Assembly (NCBI RefSeq): GCF_006227205.1
Contig: NZ_VCNG01000005.1
Span: 124,001-188,000 of the forward strand
Direction: 5' to 3'
DNA length: 64,000 nucleotides
Source: Pseudomonas sp. ICMP22404
GTDB taxonomy: Bacteria > Pseudomonadota > Gammaproteobacteria > Pseudomonadales > Pseudomonadaceae
Under the pieces are notes generated by a model. It saw only the letters and a list, made by a program, of their open reading frames with translations, was not told the DNA's origin and made no database searches. The first letter of the stretch is position 1, and the number at the start of each line of letters is the position of its first letter. Shown piece after piece: positions 1-12,576 of the stretch. Both the position numbers and the translations under genes were made by a program.

Positions 1-1138
<1,138 letters not shown>

Positions 1139-1223
1139 TTATCGGCACAAACGTGTGCGGCGCGCAAAGCAAAGAGCAAGTTGAGTGAAGGTGTCCGGCT
1201 CGGTTCGTCATGGGCGTGGGCGT

Positions 1224-1586
1224 TCAGCTGTCGAAGGCATTCTGCAGCCAATTCAACTGATCGGCGTTGCTGTCGATGGCAACCACGTCGAAACGGCAGG
1301 GATGATCAGCCCAGCGAGATTCGTTTTGCAGGAAATACTGCGCGGCGAAAACCAGTTTCTGGCGCTTGCGCTCGTCGATGCTATCGAGCGCACCACCCCA
1401 TTGGGTATTTTTTCTGTAGCGGACTTCGACGAATACTACTGTATCGCCGTCAAGCATGACCAGATCAAGCTCGCCGCGTTTACACAGCCAGTTCTGCGCC
1501 ACCAGACGCAGGCCTTGCTGCTGGAGATGCGCGAGGGCCTGGCCCTCGGCATCCCGTCCGCTTTGCTGGCGTGATCGTTCGGGCAT
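1224..1586 (-). CDS. yraN: YraN/UPF0102 family endonuclease-like protein
   Basis: A 120-residue protein starting MPERSRQQSGRDAEG. The restriction-endonuclease-like core is visible: the GRDAEGQALAHL helix, then GELDLVMLDGDTVVFVEVRYR (E-x-D ... V-F-V-E-V-R), the PD-(D/E)XK-like signature of UPF0102. The biological role is unsettled in general. The frame stays open upstream to about 1808, but that extension lies inside lpoA in another frame. The ATG at 1586 overlaps the lpoA stop by one base (TGATG), which is the natural coupled start and gives the usual family length. Confidence 0.88.
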   Translation of the reverse strand: MPERSRQQSGRDAEGQALAHLQQQGLRLVAQNWLCKRGELDLVMLDGDTVVFVEVRYRKNTQWGGALDSIDERKRQKLVFAAQYFLQNESRWADHPCRFDVVAIDSNADQLNWLQNAFDS

Positions 1587-3397
1587 CAGCGCTGGGTGTC
1601 CGGCAGGCGCTGTACCTGGCCGTTGACGAACTCGGCCCAAGGCAATTGACGCTGAATCCGTTGGGACTGGGACACCGCCAGGCTGCCCGTCAGGCCTTCG
1701 ATACGGCTGTCCGGCAGTGTCTTGAGTTGGCCCAGGCGCGGCGCCAGGCGATAGGCATCTGCCCCCATCGCATACAACCGGCCGAGGCTGCCGGCAGCTT
1801 GTGGCCACTGGGCAGTGACCTGCTTGCGCAATGGATCGTTGGCATCAAGCAGCCACGGGGTTTCGCAGAAGCGAATACCGTTCATGTCGTTGTACTGGTT
1901 CTGGTCGCCGCTGGCGCTGAACACCTGGGACGTCGCATAGACCGGCACGTCTCCAGCGTACTGGAAGTTCAGGGTCGGCTTGATCTGCTGGGCCTGCTGT
2001 GGGGTCGACGCCAGGAAGATGAACTCGATGTCCTGGCGACGGGAAGGCTGGGCCGCGACCGTGGTGCCCACGGTGTTCTGCAGGCTCTTGGCGCGACCTT
2101 CGCTCTGGCGCAGTTGGAACATGTCGGCGATCTGCTGGGCCAGTTGCACGGGTTGGTCGACGCGTTCGATGGCGAGAATGGAGCCGCCGGTGGCTTGCCA
2201 GTCCTGGCTGAAGGCTTTCAATACGCGATCACCCCATTCGCCCTTCGGTACCATGACCGCTGCGCGATGCAGACCGTCGGCGCGGGCACGACGAGCGACT
2301 TCGCGGGCTTCATCCTCGGGGGCCAGGCCGAACTGGAACAGCTGGGGTGGGCCTTGCTCGCCTTCGCTGTAGTTCAATGCCAGGGTGGTGATCGGCAACT
2401 GCGCACGCGTGCTGATCTGCTTGACCAATGGTTTTTCCAGGGGGCCGACCACCAGTTGCACGCCGTCGGCCTGGGCCTTGCGATAGAACTCGTCCATGGA
2501 GGTCAGGGTCGAGCTGTCGTAGAACTGGATGCTCGGTGGGTTCTGTCCGGCCTGCTGGGCCTGGTAATGCGATGCCATGAAGCCTTCACGCAGGGCTTTG
2601 GCGACTGCGGCCAACTGGCCATTCTGCGGCAGCAGCAGGGCGATCTTGCTCAGGGGCTGGCTTGCCAGTTCCTTGAGCTTGACCAGGGGTGTCGGCAACT
2701 GAAGTGCGGCCGGGTGCTTCGGGTTCTGTTCGCGCCAATGGTCGATGGCCGCTTGCTGCTGTTCCAGGGTGCCGGCGGTTTTCACGGCGCGGGCCAGGCT
2801 CAGCCAGCCGCCGAGGTCATCGGTGGTGGTCGGTTGCAATTGATCGGTGGGCAGCGAGGCAATCAGCGACCAGATCGCTTCATGGTTTTTAGCGGCGGCT
2901 TCGTTCTCGAGCAGGGGCGCAATGAAGATACGTTCCTTCGCAGCTGCCAGGGTCTGGCCATCGGCTTCGAGGGCGCGGGCATGGACGGTCCCGGTGCGGA
3001 CCTGCTGTTCCACCGGCATTTCGCTCAGGTGTTGCAGGCTCGGGTGGCTCAGGGCGGTCAGCGCCGCCTTGGGCTGATTGCGCGTCATTGCCAGTTCCGC
3101 CGCCAGGGTGCTGGCGAAAATCTGCTGGCCTGGCTTGAGCTGTTCCATCGGCACTTGTTGCAGGATTTGTGCGGACTGGCCGGCATTGCCCTGGCGGTAG
3201 GCCAGGTCCGCTGCGCTCAGGCGCAGCAGGGCGGCTTTTTCCGGTGTTTTGCTTTGGGCGGCCTGTTCGAGCAGTTGCTCGATACTGGCATCCGGGGTCC
3301 GGGGAAGTTCGCCAAGGCTGGACGAGGGCGAGCTGGCGCAGGCCGCCAGAAGGGCGGCGAGGCAAAGGGCGGAGAGCAGCCGCAGGCAAGCGATCAT
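1586..3397 (-). CDS. lpoA: LpoA-type lipoprotein activator of penicillin-binding protein
   Basis: A 603-residue lipoprotein. I chose the ATG at 3397 (MIACLRLLSALCLAALLAAC) because AGGA lies about 9 bases upstream and because it gives a compact signal peptide with lipobox LAAC; an in-frame ATG eight codons upstream would add residues with no signal character. An N-terminal helical TPR-like part is followed from about residue 250 by a periplasmic-binding-protein-like domain (KIALLLPQNGQLAAVAKALREGF), the two-part architecture of LpoA. In enterobacteria LpoA reaches from the outer membrane to stimulate PBP1a. It is first in the minus-strand cluster with yraN, gmhA/diaA and the BON lipoprotein, and is divergent from rsmI. 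Confidence 0.9.
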   Translation of the reverse strand: MIACLRLLSALCLAALLAACASSPSSSLGELPRTPDASIEQLLEQAAQSKTPEKAALLRLSAADLAYRQGNAGQSAQILQQVPMEQLKPGQQIFASTLAAELAMTRNQPKAALTALSHPSLQHLSEMPVEQQVRTGTVHARALEADGQTLAAAKERIFIAPLLENEAAAKNHEAIWSLIASLPTDQLQPTTTDDLGGWLSLARAVKTAGTLEQQQAAIDHWREQNPKHPAALQLPTPLVKLKELASQPLSKIALLLPQNGQLAAVAKALREGFMASHYQAQQAGQNPPSIQFYDSSTLTSMDEFYRKAQADGVQLVVGPLEKPLVKQISTRAQLPITTLALNYSEGEQGPPQLFQFGLAPEDEAREVARRARADGLHRAAVMVPKGEWGDRVLKAFSQDWQATGGSILAIERVDQPVQLAQQIADMFQLRQSEGRAKSLQNTVGTTVAAQPSRRQDIEFIFLASTPQQAQQIKPTLNFQYAGDVPVYATSQVFSASGDQNQYNDMNGIRFCETPWLLDANDPLRKQVTAQWPQAAGSLGRLYAMGADAYRLAPRLGQLKTLPDSRIEGLTGSLAVSQSQRIQRQLPWAEFVNGQVQRLPDTQR

Positions 3398-3593
3398 GTA
3401 AATGTCCTGATACGAGATCAAATTAGCGTCGAATTGTACCCAAGCGCTGGCCGGGGCGCGATGTCAGTGGCGTGAATCGATCAATTTAGATGGTTCAAAT
3501 GTTGTGGTGCAGCACAAAGCGTCGTTCACTCGGGAGGTGACACTAAATCCCCTCACCACAGGGATGATGTGAACGGCTGAGACCGGCACACGC

Positions 3594-3599
3594 TACAAT
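3594..3599 (+). promoter_or_regulatory. Possible -10 element of the rsmI promoter
   Basis: TACAAT lies about 30 bases before the rsmI start in the lpoA/rsmI divergent region. Upstream at suitable spacing only the weak match TGAACG (3570-3575, 18-bp spacer) is seen, so this is a guess from the -10 alone. Confidence 0.35.
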
Positions 3600-3629
3600 G
3601 GCAGTTTTACCGATTGTGAGGTGCGCGCT

Positions 3630-4502
3630 TTGACTGCTCCAGGTGCTTTGAATTCCGCTGCAGGCTCGCTTTATGTGGTGGCGACGCCCATAGGCAACCT
3701 GGACGATATCAGTGCCCGGGCGCTGAAGATCCTGCGGGAGGTCGCCCTGATCGCGGCTGAAGACACCCGCCATTCCCAGCGGCTGCTGCAGCATTTCGGT
3801 ATTTCCACGCCGCTTGCCGCTTGCCACGAACATAATGAACGGGACGAGGGGAGTCGTTTCATCACGCGCCTGCTGGCGGGTGATAACGTCGCGCTGATCT
3901 CCGACGCGGGCACGCCACTGATTTCCGACCCCGGCTACCATCTGGTGCGCCAGGCCCGCGCGGCGGGCATCAATGTGGTGCCGGTGCCGGGCGCCTGTGC
4001 CTTGATCGCGGCGTTGTCGGCGGCCGGCCTGCCATCGGACCGCTTCATCTTCGAAGGCTTTCTGCCGGCCAAGGCCGTGGGGCGTCGAGCGCGCCTGGAG
4101 TCCATAAAGGAAGAGCCGCGCACGCTGATTTTCTACGAGGCGCCGCACCGCATCCTCGAGTGCCTGCAAGACATGGAGCTGGTGTTCGGTCCCGAGCGTC
4201 CGGCACTCCTGGCGCGTGAGCTGACCAAGACCTTCGAAACCCTCAAGGGATTGCCGCTGGCGCAGTTGCGGGCCTTTGTCGAAAGCGACAGCAACCAGCA
4301 ACGTGGCGAATGTGTCGTCCTGGTGGCAGGGTGGACCGCGCCGGAGAGTGAAGAGGCTGTCAGTAGCGAGGCGATGCGGATCCTGGACCTGCTGCTGGAG
4401 GAAATGCCGCTCAAGCGTGCGGCCGCCCTGGCTGCGCAAATCACCGGCGAGCGCAAGAACGTGCTGTATCAGGTCGCGCTGGACCGGCAGAAGACCCGGT
4501 AA
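3630..4502 (+). CDS. rsmI: 16S rRNA (cytidine1402-2'-O)-methyltransferase RsmI
   Basis: A 290-residue SAM-dependent methyltransferase of the tetrapyrrole-methylase fold that 2'-O-methylates C1402 of 16S rRNA in the ribosomal P site, working with RsmH encoded nearby. The motifs are GSLYVVATPIGNLDDISARAL, the AEDTRHS segment and DAGTPLISDPGYHLV, followed by the GACALIAALSAAGLP loop. I chose TTG at 3630 (MTAPGALNSAAGSLYVV) because GAGGTG sits about 7 bases upstream; GTG at 3621 is in frame but has no spaced ribosome-binding site. It is divergent from lpoA and followed by rnpB. Confidence 0.9.
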   Translation: MTAPGALNSAAGSLYVVATPIGNLDDISARALKILREVALIAAEDTRHSQRLLQHFGISTPLAACHEHNERDEGSRFITRLLAGDNVALISDAGTPLISDPGYHLVRQARAAGINVVPVPGACALIAALSAAGLPSDRFIFEGFLPAKAVGRRARLESIKEEPRTLIFYEAPHRILECLQDMELVFGPERPALLARELTKTFETLKGLPLAQLRAFVESDSNQQRGECVVLVAGWTAPESEEAVSSEAMRILDLLLEEMPLKRAAALAAQITGERKNVLYQVALDRQKTR

Positions 4503-4533
4503 AACCGGACAGGCAACATGGCCAAAGGCTTTT

Positions 4534-4554
4534 AGCGCTTGTTCTTCAAGCGCT
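4534..4554 (+). other. 8-bp inverted repeat between rsmI and rnpB
   Basis: AGCGCTTG and CAAGCGCT form perfect arms around TTCTT, 31 bases after the rsmI stop. There is no T-run behind it, so it is not a clear intrinsic terminator. It may end or protect the rsmI transcript just ahead of rnpB. Confidence 0.4.
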
Positions 4555-4576
4555 CTGCCGTTAACCTTCGCGGCGG

Positions 4577-4927
4577 AGAGTCGATCGGACAGTCGCTGCC
4601 CTCTATGAGAATTAGAGGGGGGAGGAAAGTCCGGGCTCCATAGGGCGAAGTGCCAGGTAATGCCTGGGAGGCGTGAGCCTACGGAAAGTGCCACAGAAAA
4701 TAACCGCCTAAGCGTTTCGGCGCCGGTAAGGGTGAAAAGGTGCGGTAAGAGCGCACCGCACGGCTGGCAACAGTTCGTGGCTAGGTAAACCCCACTTGGA
4801 GCAAGACCAAATAGGGTCCCAAGGCGTGGCCCGCGCTGGGACCGGGTAGGTTGCTAAAGATGTCCAGTGATGGCCATCGTAGACGAATGACTGTTCACGA
4901 CAGAACCCGGCTTACAGATCGACTCTC
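4577..4927 (+). ncRNA. rnpB: RNase P RNA, bacterial class A (M1 RNA)
   Basis: The catalytic RNA of RNase P, which removes tRNA 5' leaders. The 5' end AGAGTCGATCGGACAG pairs with the 3' end GATCGACTCT to close the P1 helix. The conserved core segments are present: GAGGAAAGTCCGGGCTCC (CR-I, about 4620-4638), ACAGAAAATAACCGCC (about 4693), AAACCCCAC and GAGCAAGACCAAATAG (about 4790-4815), and ACAGAACCCGGCTTAC (CR-V, about 4900-4916). The length of about 350 nt is normal. CCTTTTCCCCT follows directly. The ends are inferred from P1 pairing and may be off by a few bases. Confidence 0.95.
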
Positions 4928-5133
4928 CACCTTTTCCCCTCCTGCCGAAATCACTGGCAGACGCATTTCCTAAGACCAAAAAAATCTTACTCTTAACAAA
5001 TCACTTTAACTTGTGAGCGCAGCTTCCTGTGGTTGCTCGGGTTGAGGTGAAAAATCCTACGTCAGATTCTTGTTGGTCCTCCTGAAACGCTCCTAAATCT
5101 CCGATCTATAAGGCTTTTCCTTCAATCCGCGCC
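4928..5133. other. Non-coding spacer between rnpB and the mraZ promoter
   Basis: About 200 bases with no supported gene. A T-containing tail follows rnpB, and an A/T-rich patch (AAGACCAAAAAAATCTTACTCTTAAC) lies at about 4972-4997. No further structure was recognised. Confidence 0.5.
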
Positions 5134-5163
5134 TTGACGGTGCGGTAGGCGCATTCCTATAGT
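5134..5163 (+). promoter_or_regulatory. Sigma70-type promoter of the mraZ/dcw operon
   Basis: TTGACG (5134-5139), an 18-bp spacer and TATAGT (5158-5163) make a near-consensus promoter about 75 bases before mraZ. Transcription would start near 5170, just ahead of the GTGG repeats. Confidence 0.7.
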
Positions 5164-5171
5164 GTGCGCGA

Positions 5172-5196
5172 GTGGAGGAAAGTGGCATGAAGTGGG
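5172..5196 (+). promoter_or_regulatory. MraZ operator: three GTGG boxes with 10-bp period
   Basis: GTGGAGGAAA, GTGGCATGAA and GTGGGTTTTT are head-to-tail, with GTGG at 5172, 5182 and 5192. MraZ rings bind direct TGGG-like repeats spaced one helical turn apart in front of their own gene and repress it. The placement immediately downstream of the predicted -10 fits autorepression. Confidence 0.7.
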
Positions 5197-5237
5197 TTTT
5201 TTGGACGTAAAACGCTAGATTTTGGAGAAACGCTGAC

Positions 5238-5693
5238 GTGTTTCGCGGAGCCAACGCTATCAGTCTCGATGCAAAGGGCCGTCTCGCCATGCCGAGCCGG
5301 TACCGTGACGAGCTCGTTTCGCGTAGTTCCGGTCAGTTGATCGTCACGATCGATGCCGTTGACCCCTGTCTATGTGTCTACCCGTTGGATGAATGGGAAA
5401 TCATCGAAACCAAACTGCGCGCACTGCCTTCGCTGCGTGAAGAAAACCGCAGGCTGCAACGCTTGCTGATCGGTAATGCCGTCGACCTGGAGCTCGATGG
5501 CAGCGGTCGTTTCCTGGTTCCGCCGCGCCTTCGCGAGTACGCCAAGCTGGACAAGCGCGCGATGCTGGTGGGCCAACTGAACAAGTTCCAACTGTGGGAC
5601 GAAGATGCCTGGAATGCGGTTTCCGCCGCCGACCTCGCTGCTATTCAACAACCGGGCGCCATGCCCGATGAACTGCGTGATTTGATCCTGTGA
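5238..5693 (+). CDS. mraZ: Transcriptional regulator MraZ
   Basis: A 151-residue protein with two SpoVT/AbrB-like halves: [23 protein letters not shown] near the N-terminus and [24 protein letters not shown] near residue 75. The conserved DxKGR and DxxGR DNA-contact loops are both present. MraZ forms a ring that binds the dcw promoter and lowers its expression. The start is GTG at 5238, with TTGGAGAAA about 10 bases upstream. It is the first gene of the dcw operon; its stop overlaps the rsmH start (GTGA). Confidence 0.95.
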   Translation: MFRGANAISLDAKGRLAMPSRYRDELVSRSSGQLIVTIDAVDPCLCVYPLDEWEIIETKLRALPSLREENRRLQRLLIGNAVDLELDGSGRFLVPPRLREYAKLDKRAMLVGQLNKFQLWDEDAWNAVSAADLAAIQQPGAMPDELRDLIL

Positions 5694-6633
5694 CTATAAA
5701 TAGCGGCTTTAACCACATCACCGTACTGCTTGACGAGGCCGTCGAGGCCCTCGCCGTACGTCCTGATGGCTGCTATCTGGACGGCACGTTCGGGCGCGGT
5801 GGGCACAGCCGGCTGATTCTCAGCCAGCTCGGTCCGGATGGCCGGCTGCTGGGATTCGACAAGGACCCTCAAGCGATTGCCACCGGGCAAGCGCTGGCGG
5901 CCGAAGACGGCCGCTTTGTCATTGTGCAGCGCAGCTTTGCGGAACTGGGGTCGGAGGTCGCCGAACGGGGTCTGGCCGGCAAGGTCAGCGGGATCCTGCT
6001 CGACTTGGGCGTCTCTTCGCCGCAGTTGGACGATCCTGAGCGCGGCTTCAGTTTCCTCAATGATGGCCCGCTGGACATGCGCATGGATCCGTCTCGCGGA
6101 ATCAGCGCCGCCGAATTCGTCAACACCGCTGCGGTGGAAGAAATCGCCCGTGTCTTCAAGGAGTACGGCGAAGAGCGTTTCTCCGGGCGCATGGCGCGCG
6201 CCGTCGTGGAGCGCCGTGACATCAAGCCATTCGAGCGCACCGGCGACCTGGCCGAAGTGCTGAAAGTCGCCAACCCGGCGTGGGAGAAAGGCAAGAACCC
6301 GGCGACCCGTGCCTTCCAGGGTTTGCGCATCCACGTCAATAACGAACTGGGCGACCTCGAGGCCGGCCTTGACGCCGCCCTGGAAGCGCTGGAGATCGGC
6401 GGTCGCCTGGTGGTGATCAGCTTCCATTCCCTGGAAGACCGCATCGTCAAGCTGTTCATGCGCAAACTCACCAAGGGCGAGGCCGACAACCTGCCGCGCA
6501 ACCTGCCGGTGCGTTTCGAGGCCTTCGTGCCGAAAATCAAGATCCATGGCAAGGCGCAGTTCGCCTCCGAGGCGGAGCTCAAGGCCAATCCCCGCGCTCG
6601 TAGCGCCGTCATGCGTGTTGCGGAGAAGTTGCG

Positions 6634-6637
<4 letters not shown>
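5690..6637 (+). CDS. rsmH: 16S rRNA (cytosine1402-N4)-methyltransferase RsmH (MraW)
   Basis: 315 residues, the usual length. The SAM-binding motif I is [15 protein letters not shown] near residue 30, then [10 protein letters not shown], the [34 protein letters not shown] block and the C-terminal [12 protein letters not shown] motif. It N4-methylates C1402, the base whose ribose is modified by RsmI. Translation starts at GTG 5690 inside the mraZ stop, and the 3' end overlaps ftsL by 4 bases. Confidence 0.96.
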
Positions 6638-8665
<2,028 letters not shown>

Positions 8666-8666
<1 letters not shown>

Positions 8667-10129
8667 TGTCCCTGAGCCTGAACAAGATTTTTGCCCACGC
8701 CGGTCACGATCTGCTGATTCGCGAACTGGCCCTGGACAGCCGCAATGTCCGCGCCGGGGACCTGTTCCTGGCGGTGCCGGGCGGACGGTACGACGGCCGC
8801 GCCCACATCGCCGATGCCTTGCAACGCGGCGCGGCTGCCGTGGCGTATGAGGTGGAAGGTGCGACTGTGTTGCCAATCACCGACGTGCCGCTGATTCCGG
8901 TCAAGGGCCTCGCGGCGCAGTTATCGGACATCGCCGGGCGCTTTTATGGCGAGCCTAGCCGTCACCTGAACCTGATTGGCGTGACCGGCACCAACGGCAA
9001 GACCAGCGTCACCCAATTGGTGGCCCAGGCGCTGGACCTGTTGGGGCAGCACTGCGGCATTGTCGGGACGCTGGGCAACGGTTTCCACGGTGCGCTGGTG
9101 AGCGGCCTGCACACCACGCCAAACCCGATTGCCGTGCAGGCGACCCTGGCCGACCTGAAAAAGGCCGGTGCCAAGGCTGTCGCGATGGAAGTCTCCTCCC
9201 ATGGCCTGGACCAGGGGCGCGTCACCGCCCTGGCGTTCGACATCGCCGTATTGACCAATCTGTCCCGGGATCACCTGGACTATCACGGCAGCATGCAGGC
9301 CTATGGCGAAGCCAAGGCCAAGCTGTTTGCCTGGAACAACCTGAAGTGCCGGGTCATCAACCTCGACGATGAGTTCGGCCGGCAATTGGCGGCCAATCAG
9401 GGCGAGTCCCGGTTGATCACCTACAGCCTCGAAGATGCCGGCGCCCACCTTTATGTACGCCAGGCGCAATTCGACGACGAGGGCGTGCGAGCCACGCTGG
9501 TCACGCCACAGGGCGAGCACCATCTGCGCAGCACTTTGCTGGGGCGTTTCAACCTGAGCAACGTATTGGCCGCCATCGGCGCCTTGCTGGGGTTGGACTA
9601 CGCGCTGGATGAAATCCTCAAGATCCTGCCGAAGCTCGAAGGCCCGGCCGGTCGCATGCAGCGCCTGGGTGGTGGTACTCAACCGCTGGTGGTGGTCGAT
9701 TACGCCCACACCCCCGACGCCCTGGAAAAAGTCCTGATGGCCTTGCGGCCTCACGCCAAAGGCAAATTGCTCTGCCTGTTCGGCTGCGGTGGCGACCGCG
9801 ATCGCGGCAAGCGCCCGCTGATGGCCGAAGTGGTGGAGCGGTTGGCCGATGGTGTACTCGTCACCGACGACAACCCCCGCAGCGAAGACCCGATGCAGAT
9901 TTTCGATGACATCCGTGCCGGGTTCTCGGCGGCGGACAAGGTGACCTTCGTCGCCGGTCGCGGCCAGGCGATTGCCCAGTTGATCGCCAGCGCTTCGGCG
10001 GACGATGTGGTCGTCCTGGCTGGCAAGGGGCACGAGGATTACCAGGAAATCAACGGCGTGCGCCATGGCTTCTCCGATCTGGTCGAGGCCGATCACGCCT
10101 TGACCGCCTGGGAGGTGGCCCATGCTTAA
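8666..10129 (+). CDS. murE: UDP-MurNAc-Ala-Glu:meso-diaminopimelate ligase MurE
   Basis: 487 residues. The ATP loop GVTGTNGKTSVTQLV lies near residues 104-118; the family motifs MEVSSHGLDQGR and the NLSRDHLDYHG segment follow. TDDNPRSEDP near residue 402 carries the DNPR motif that selects meso-diaminopimelate, as expected for a Gram-negative cell wall. It adds the third residue of the stem peptide in the cytoplasm. It overlaps ftsI by 1 base and murF by 8 bases. Confidence 0.97.
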
Positions 10130-11489
10130 AGCCTTGAAACTCAGCGAACTGACCGGCGCCCTGAATGCGCGTCTCATCGCGGCGGATGCCTGTTTCGACG
10201 GCGTCAGCATCGACAGCCGGGCCATTGCCCCGGGACAACTGTTCGTCGCCTTGGCCGGACCGCGTTTTGACGGCCACGATTATCTGAATGATGTGGCGGC
10301 CAAAGGTGCGGTCGCGGCATTGGTCGAGCGCGAAGTCACCAACAGTGCGCTGCCACAGCTGCTGGTGGGCGACACCCGCCAGGCCCTGGGCCAGCTCGGC
10401 GCACTGAACCGTGCAGCATTCGGCAATCCGGTCGCGGCCATCACCGGTTCCAGCGGCAAGACCACGGTCAAGGAAATGCTCGCCAGCATCCTGCGTACTC
10501 GTGGTCTGGTGCTGGCGACCCGGGGCAACCTGAACAATGACCTCGGCGTACCGTTGACCCTGCTCGAACTGGCGCCGGAGCACAGCGCCGCCGTCATCGA
10601 ACTGGGTGCCTCGCGGCTCGGCGAGATCGCCTACACCGTGGGCATGACCAAGCCTCACGTCGCCGTGCTCAACAACGCAGGGACCGCCCATGTTGGCGAG
10701 TTCGGTGGCCCGGAAAAAATCGTCGAGGCCAAGGGCGAGATCATCGAGGGGCTTGAGGCCGATGGCGTCGCCGTGCTGAATCTCGACGACAAGGCGTTCG
10801 AAATCTGGAAGGCGCGGGCGGGTGAGCGCAAGGTGCTGACGTTTGCCTTGAGCAACCTCGCCGCGAACTTCTACGCCAGCGACCTGGACCGCGATGCCCG
10901 CGGTTGCCCGGCCTTCAACCTGCACAGTCCCGACGGTGCAGAGCGGGTCCAGTTGAACCTGCTCGGCACCCATAACGTCGCCAACGCCCTGGCTGCCGCC
11001 GCCGCCGCCCATGCGCTGGGCGTGTCCCTTCCAGGCATCGTCGCAGGCTTGAACGCCGTGCAACCGGTCAAGGGGCGCACGGTGGCGCAACTGGCCAGCA
11101 ACGGCATGCGGGTGATCGACGACACCTACAATGCCAACCCGACGTCCATGTGTGCGGCGGTGGATATCCTCGCCGGTTTTTCCGGCCGCACCGTGCTGGT
11201 GCTGGGAGATATCGGCGAATTGGGAGAGTGGGCGCGACAGGGGCACCACGATGTCGGAGCCTATGCCCGTGGCAAGGTCGACGCGTTGTATGCCGTCGGT
11301 CCGATGATGGCCCACGCCGTCGCCGCGTTTGGCGAGCACGCACAGCATTTCACCACTCAGGCCGACCTGATCCAGGCCCTGGGTGCCGAGCAAGACCCGA
11401 ACACCACCTTATTGATCAAGGGCTCTCGTAGCGCAGCGATGGAAAACATCGTCGCGGCGCTGTGCGGCACCCGTACGGAGAAACATTAA
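10122..11489 (+). CDS. murF: UDP-MurNAc-tripeptide:D-Ala-D-Ala ligase MurF
   Basis: 455 residues of the Mur ligase family. An N-terminal UDP-binding domain ([27 protein letters not shown]) precedes the ATP loop [15 protein letters not shown] near residue 105 and a C-terminal domain with [13 protein letters not shown]. It attaches D-Ala-D-Ala to complete the pentapeptide precursor. ATG lies inside the 3' end of murE; the stop TAA overlaps the mraY ATG (TAATG). Confidence 0.96.
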   Translation: MLKALKLSELTGALNARLIAADACFDGVSIDSRAIAPGQLFVALAGPRFDGHDYLNDVAAKGAVAALVEREVTNSALPQLLVGDTRQALGQLGALNRAAFGNPVAAITGSSGKTTVKEMLASILRTRGLVLATRGNLNNDLGVPLTLLELAPEHSAAVIELGASRLGEIAYTVGMTKPHVAVLNNAGTAHVGEFGGPEKIVEAKGEIIEGLEADGVAVLNLDDKAFEIWKARAGERKVLTFALSNLAANFYASDLDRDARGCPAFNLHSPDGAERVQLNLLGTHNVANALAAAAAAHALGVSLPGIVAGLNAVQPVKGRTVAQLASNGMRVIDDTYNANPTSMCAAVDILAGFSGRTVLVLGDIGELGEWARQGHHDVGAYARGKVDALYAVGPMMAHAVAAFGEHAQHFTTQADLIQALGAEQDPNTTLLIKGSRSAAMENIVAALCGTRTEKH

Positions 11490-12571
11490 TGCTGCTGCTG
11501 CTAGCGGAGTACCTGCAACAGTTCTACAAAGGCTTCGCGGTCTTCCAATACCTGACCCTGCGCGGGATCCTGGGTGTGTTGACCGCGCTGTCGTTGTCGC
11601 TGTTCCTGGGCCCGTGGATGATCCGCACCCTGCAGAACCTGCAAATCGGCCAGTCGGTGCGTAACGACGGTCCGCAGTCGCACCTGTCCAAATCCGGCAC
11701 CCCGACCATGGGTGGCGCGTTGATCCTGTCGTCCATCGGCGTCAGCACCTTGCTCTGGGCCGACCTGGCCAATCGCTATGTCTGGACCGTGCTGCTGGTG
11801 ACCCTGTTGTTCGGCGCCATCGGCTGGGTGGACGACTACCGCAAGGTCATCGAGAAAAACTCCCGCGGGCTGCCGAGCCGCTGGAAATATTTCTGGCAGT
11901 CGGTGTTCGGCCTGGGCGCGGCGATCTTCCTTTATATGACCGCCGCCTCGCCGGTGGAAACCACCCTGATCCTGCCGATGCTCAAGGACTACAGCATTCC
12001 GCTGGGCGCGGGCTTCGTCGTGCTGACCTACCTGGTGATCGTCGGTTCGAGCAACGCTGTCAACCTCACGGATGGTCTCGATGGCCTGGCGATCATGCCA
12101 ACGGTCATGGTCGGCGGCGCGCTGGGGATCTTCTGCTACCTGTCGGGCAACGTGAAGTTCGCCGAATACCTGCTGATCCCCTACGTGCCTGGGGCGGGTG
12201 AGTTGATCGTGTTCTGCGGCGCGTTGATCGGCGCCGGCCTGGGTTTCCTCTGGTTCAACACCTATCCGGCCCAGGTATTCATGGGCGACGTCGGCGCGCT
12301 GGCGCTGGGCGCGGCCCTGGGCACCATTGCCGTCATCGTTCGCCAGGAAATCGTCCTGTTCATCATGGGCGGCGTGTTCGTGATGGAGACCCTGTCAGTG
12401 GTCATTCAGGTTGCGTCCTTTAAATTGACCGGCCGCCGCGTATTCCGCATGGCGCCGATCCACCACCATTTTGAACTCAAGGGCTGGCCCGAGCCGCGCG
12501 TGATCGTCCGTTTCTGGATCATCACCGTGATTCTGGTGCTGATCGGCCTTGCCACCCTGAAGCTGAGGTAG
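11489..12571 (+). CDS. mraY: Phospho-MurNAc-pentapeptide transferase MraY
   Basis: 360 residues with about ten membrane helices. It transfers phospho-MurNAc-pentapeptide to undecaprenyl phosphate to make lipid I. Signatures: KSGTPTMGG near residue 70, DDYRKV near 115, [14 protein letters not shown] near 190 (catalytic aspartates) and [12 protein letters not shown] near 322. I chose ATG at 11489 ([15 protein letters not shown]), which overlaps the murF stop; an in-frame GTG at 11462 would add nine residues inside murF and is unlikely. Confidence 0.97.
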   Translation: MLLLLAEYLQQFYKGFAVFQYLTLRGILGVLTALSLSLFLGPWMIRTLQNLQIGQSVRNDGPQSHLSKSGTPTMGGALILSSIGVSTLLWADLANRYVWTVLLVTLLFGAIGWVDDYRKVIEKNSRGLPSRWKYFWQSVFGLGAAIFLYMTAASPVETTLILPMLKDYSIPLGAGFVVLTYLVIVGSSNAVNLTDGLDGLAIMPTVMVGGALGIFCYLSGNVKFAEYLLIPYVPGAGELIVFCGALIGAGLGFLWFNTYPAQVFMGDVGALALGAALGTIAVIVRQEIVLFIMGGVFVMETLSVVIQVASFKLTGRRVFRMAPIHHHFELKGWPEPRVIVRFWIITVILVLIGLATLKLR

Positions 12572-12576
12572 AACGA

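Noticed and set aside
1587..1808. N-terminal extension of yraN by 74 codons
   Set aside because: It lies within lpoA in another frame and would break the family length; the ATG coupled to the lpoA stop is better.
1571..3475. 634-codon open frame on the plus strand opposite lpoA
   Set aside because: Antisense shadow of a GC-rich gene: composition is Gly/Arg/Ala-rich with no domain, and the minus strand encodes a recognised lipoprotein.
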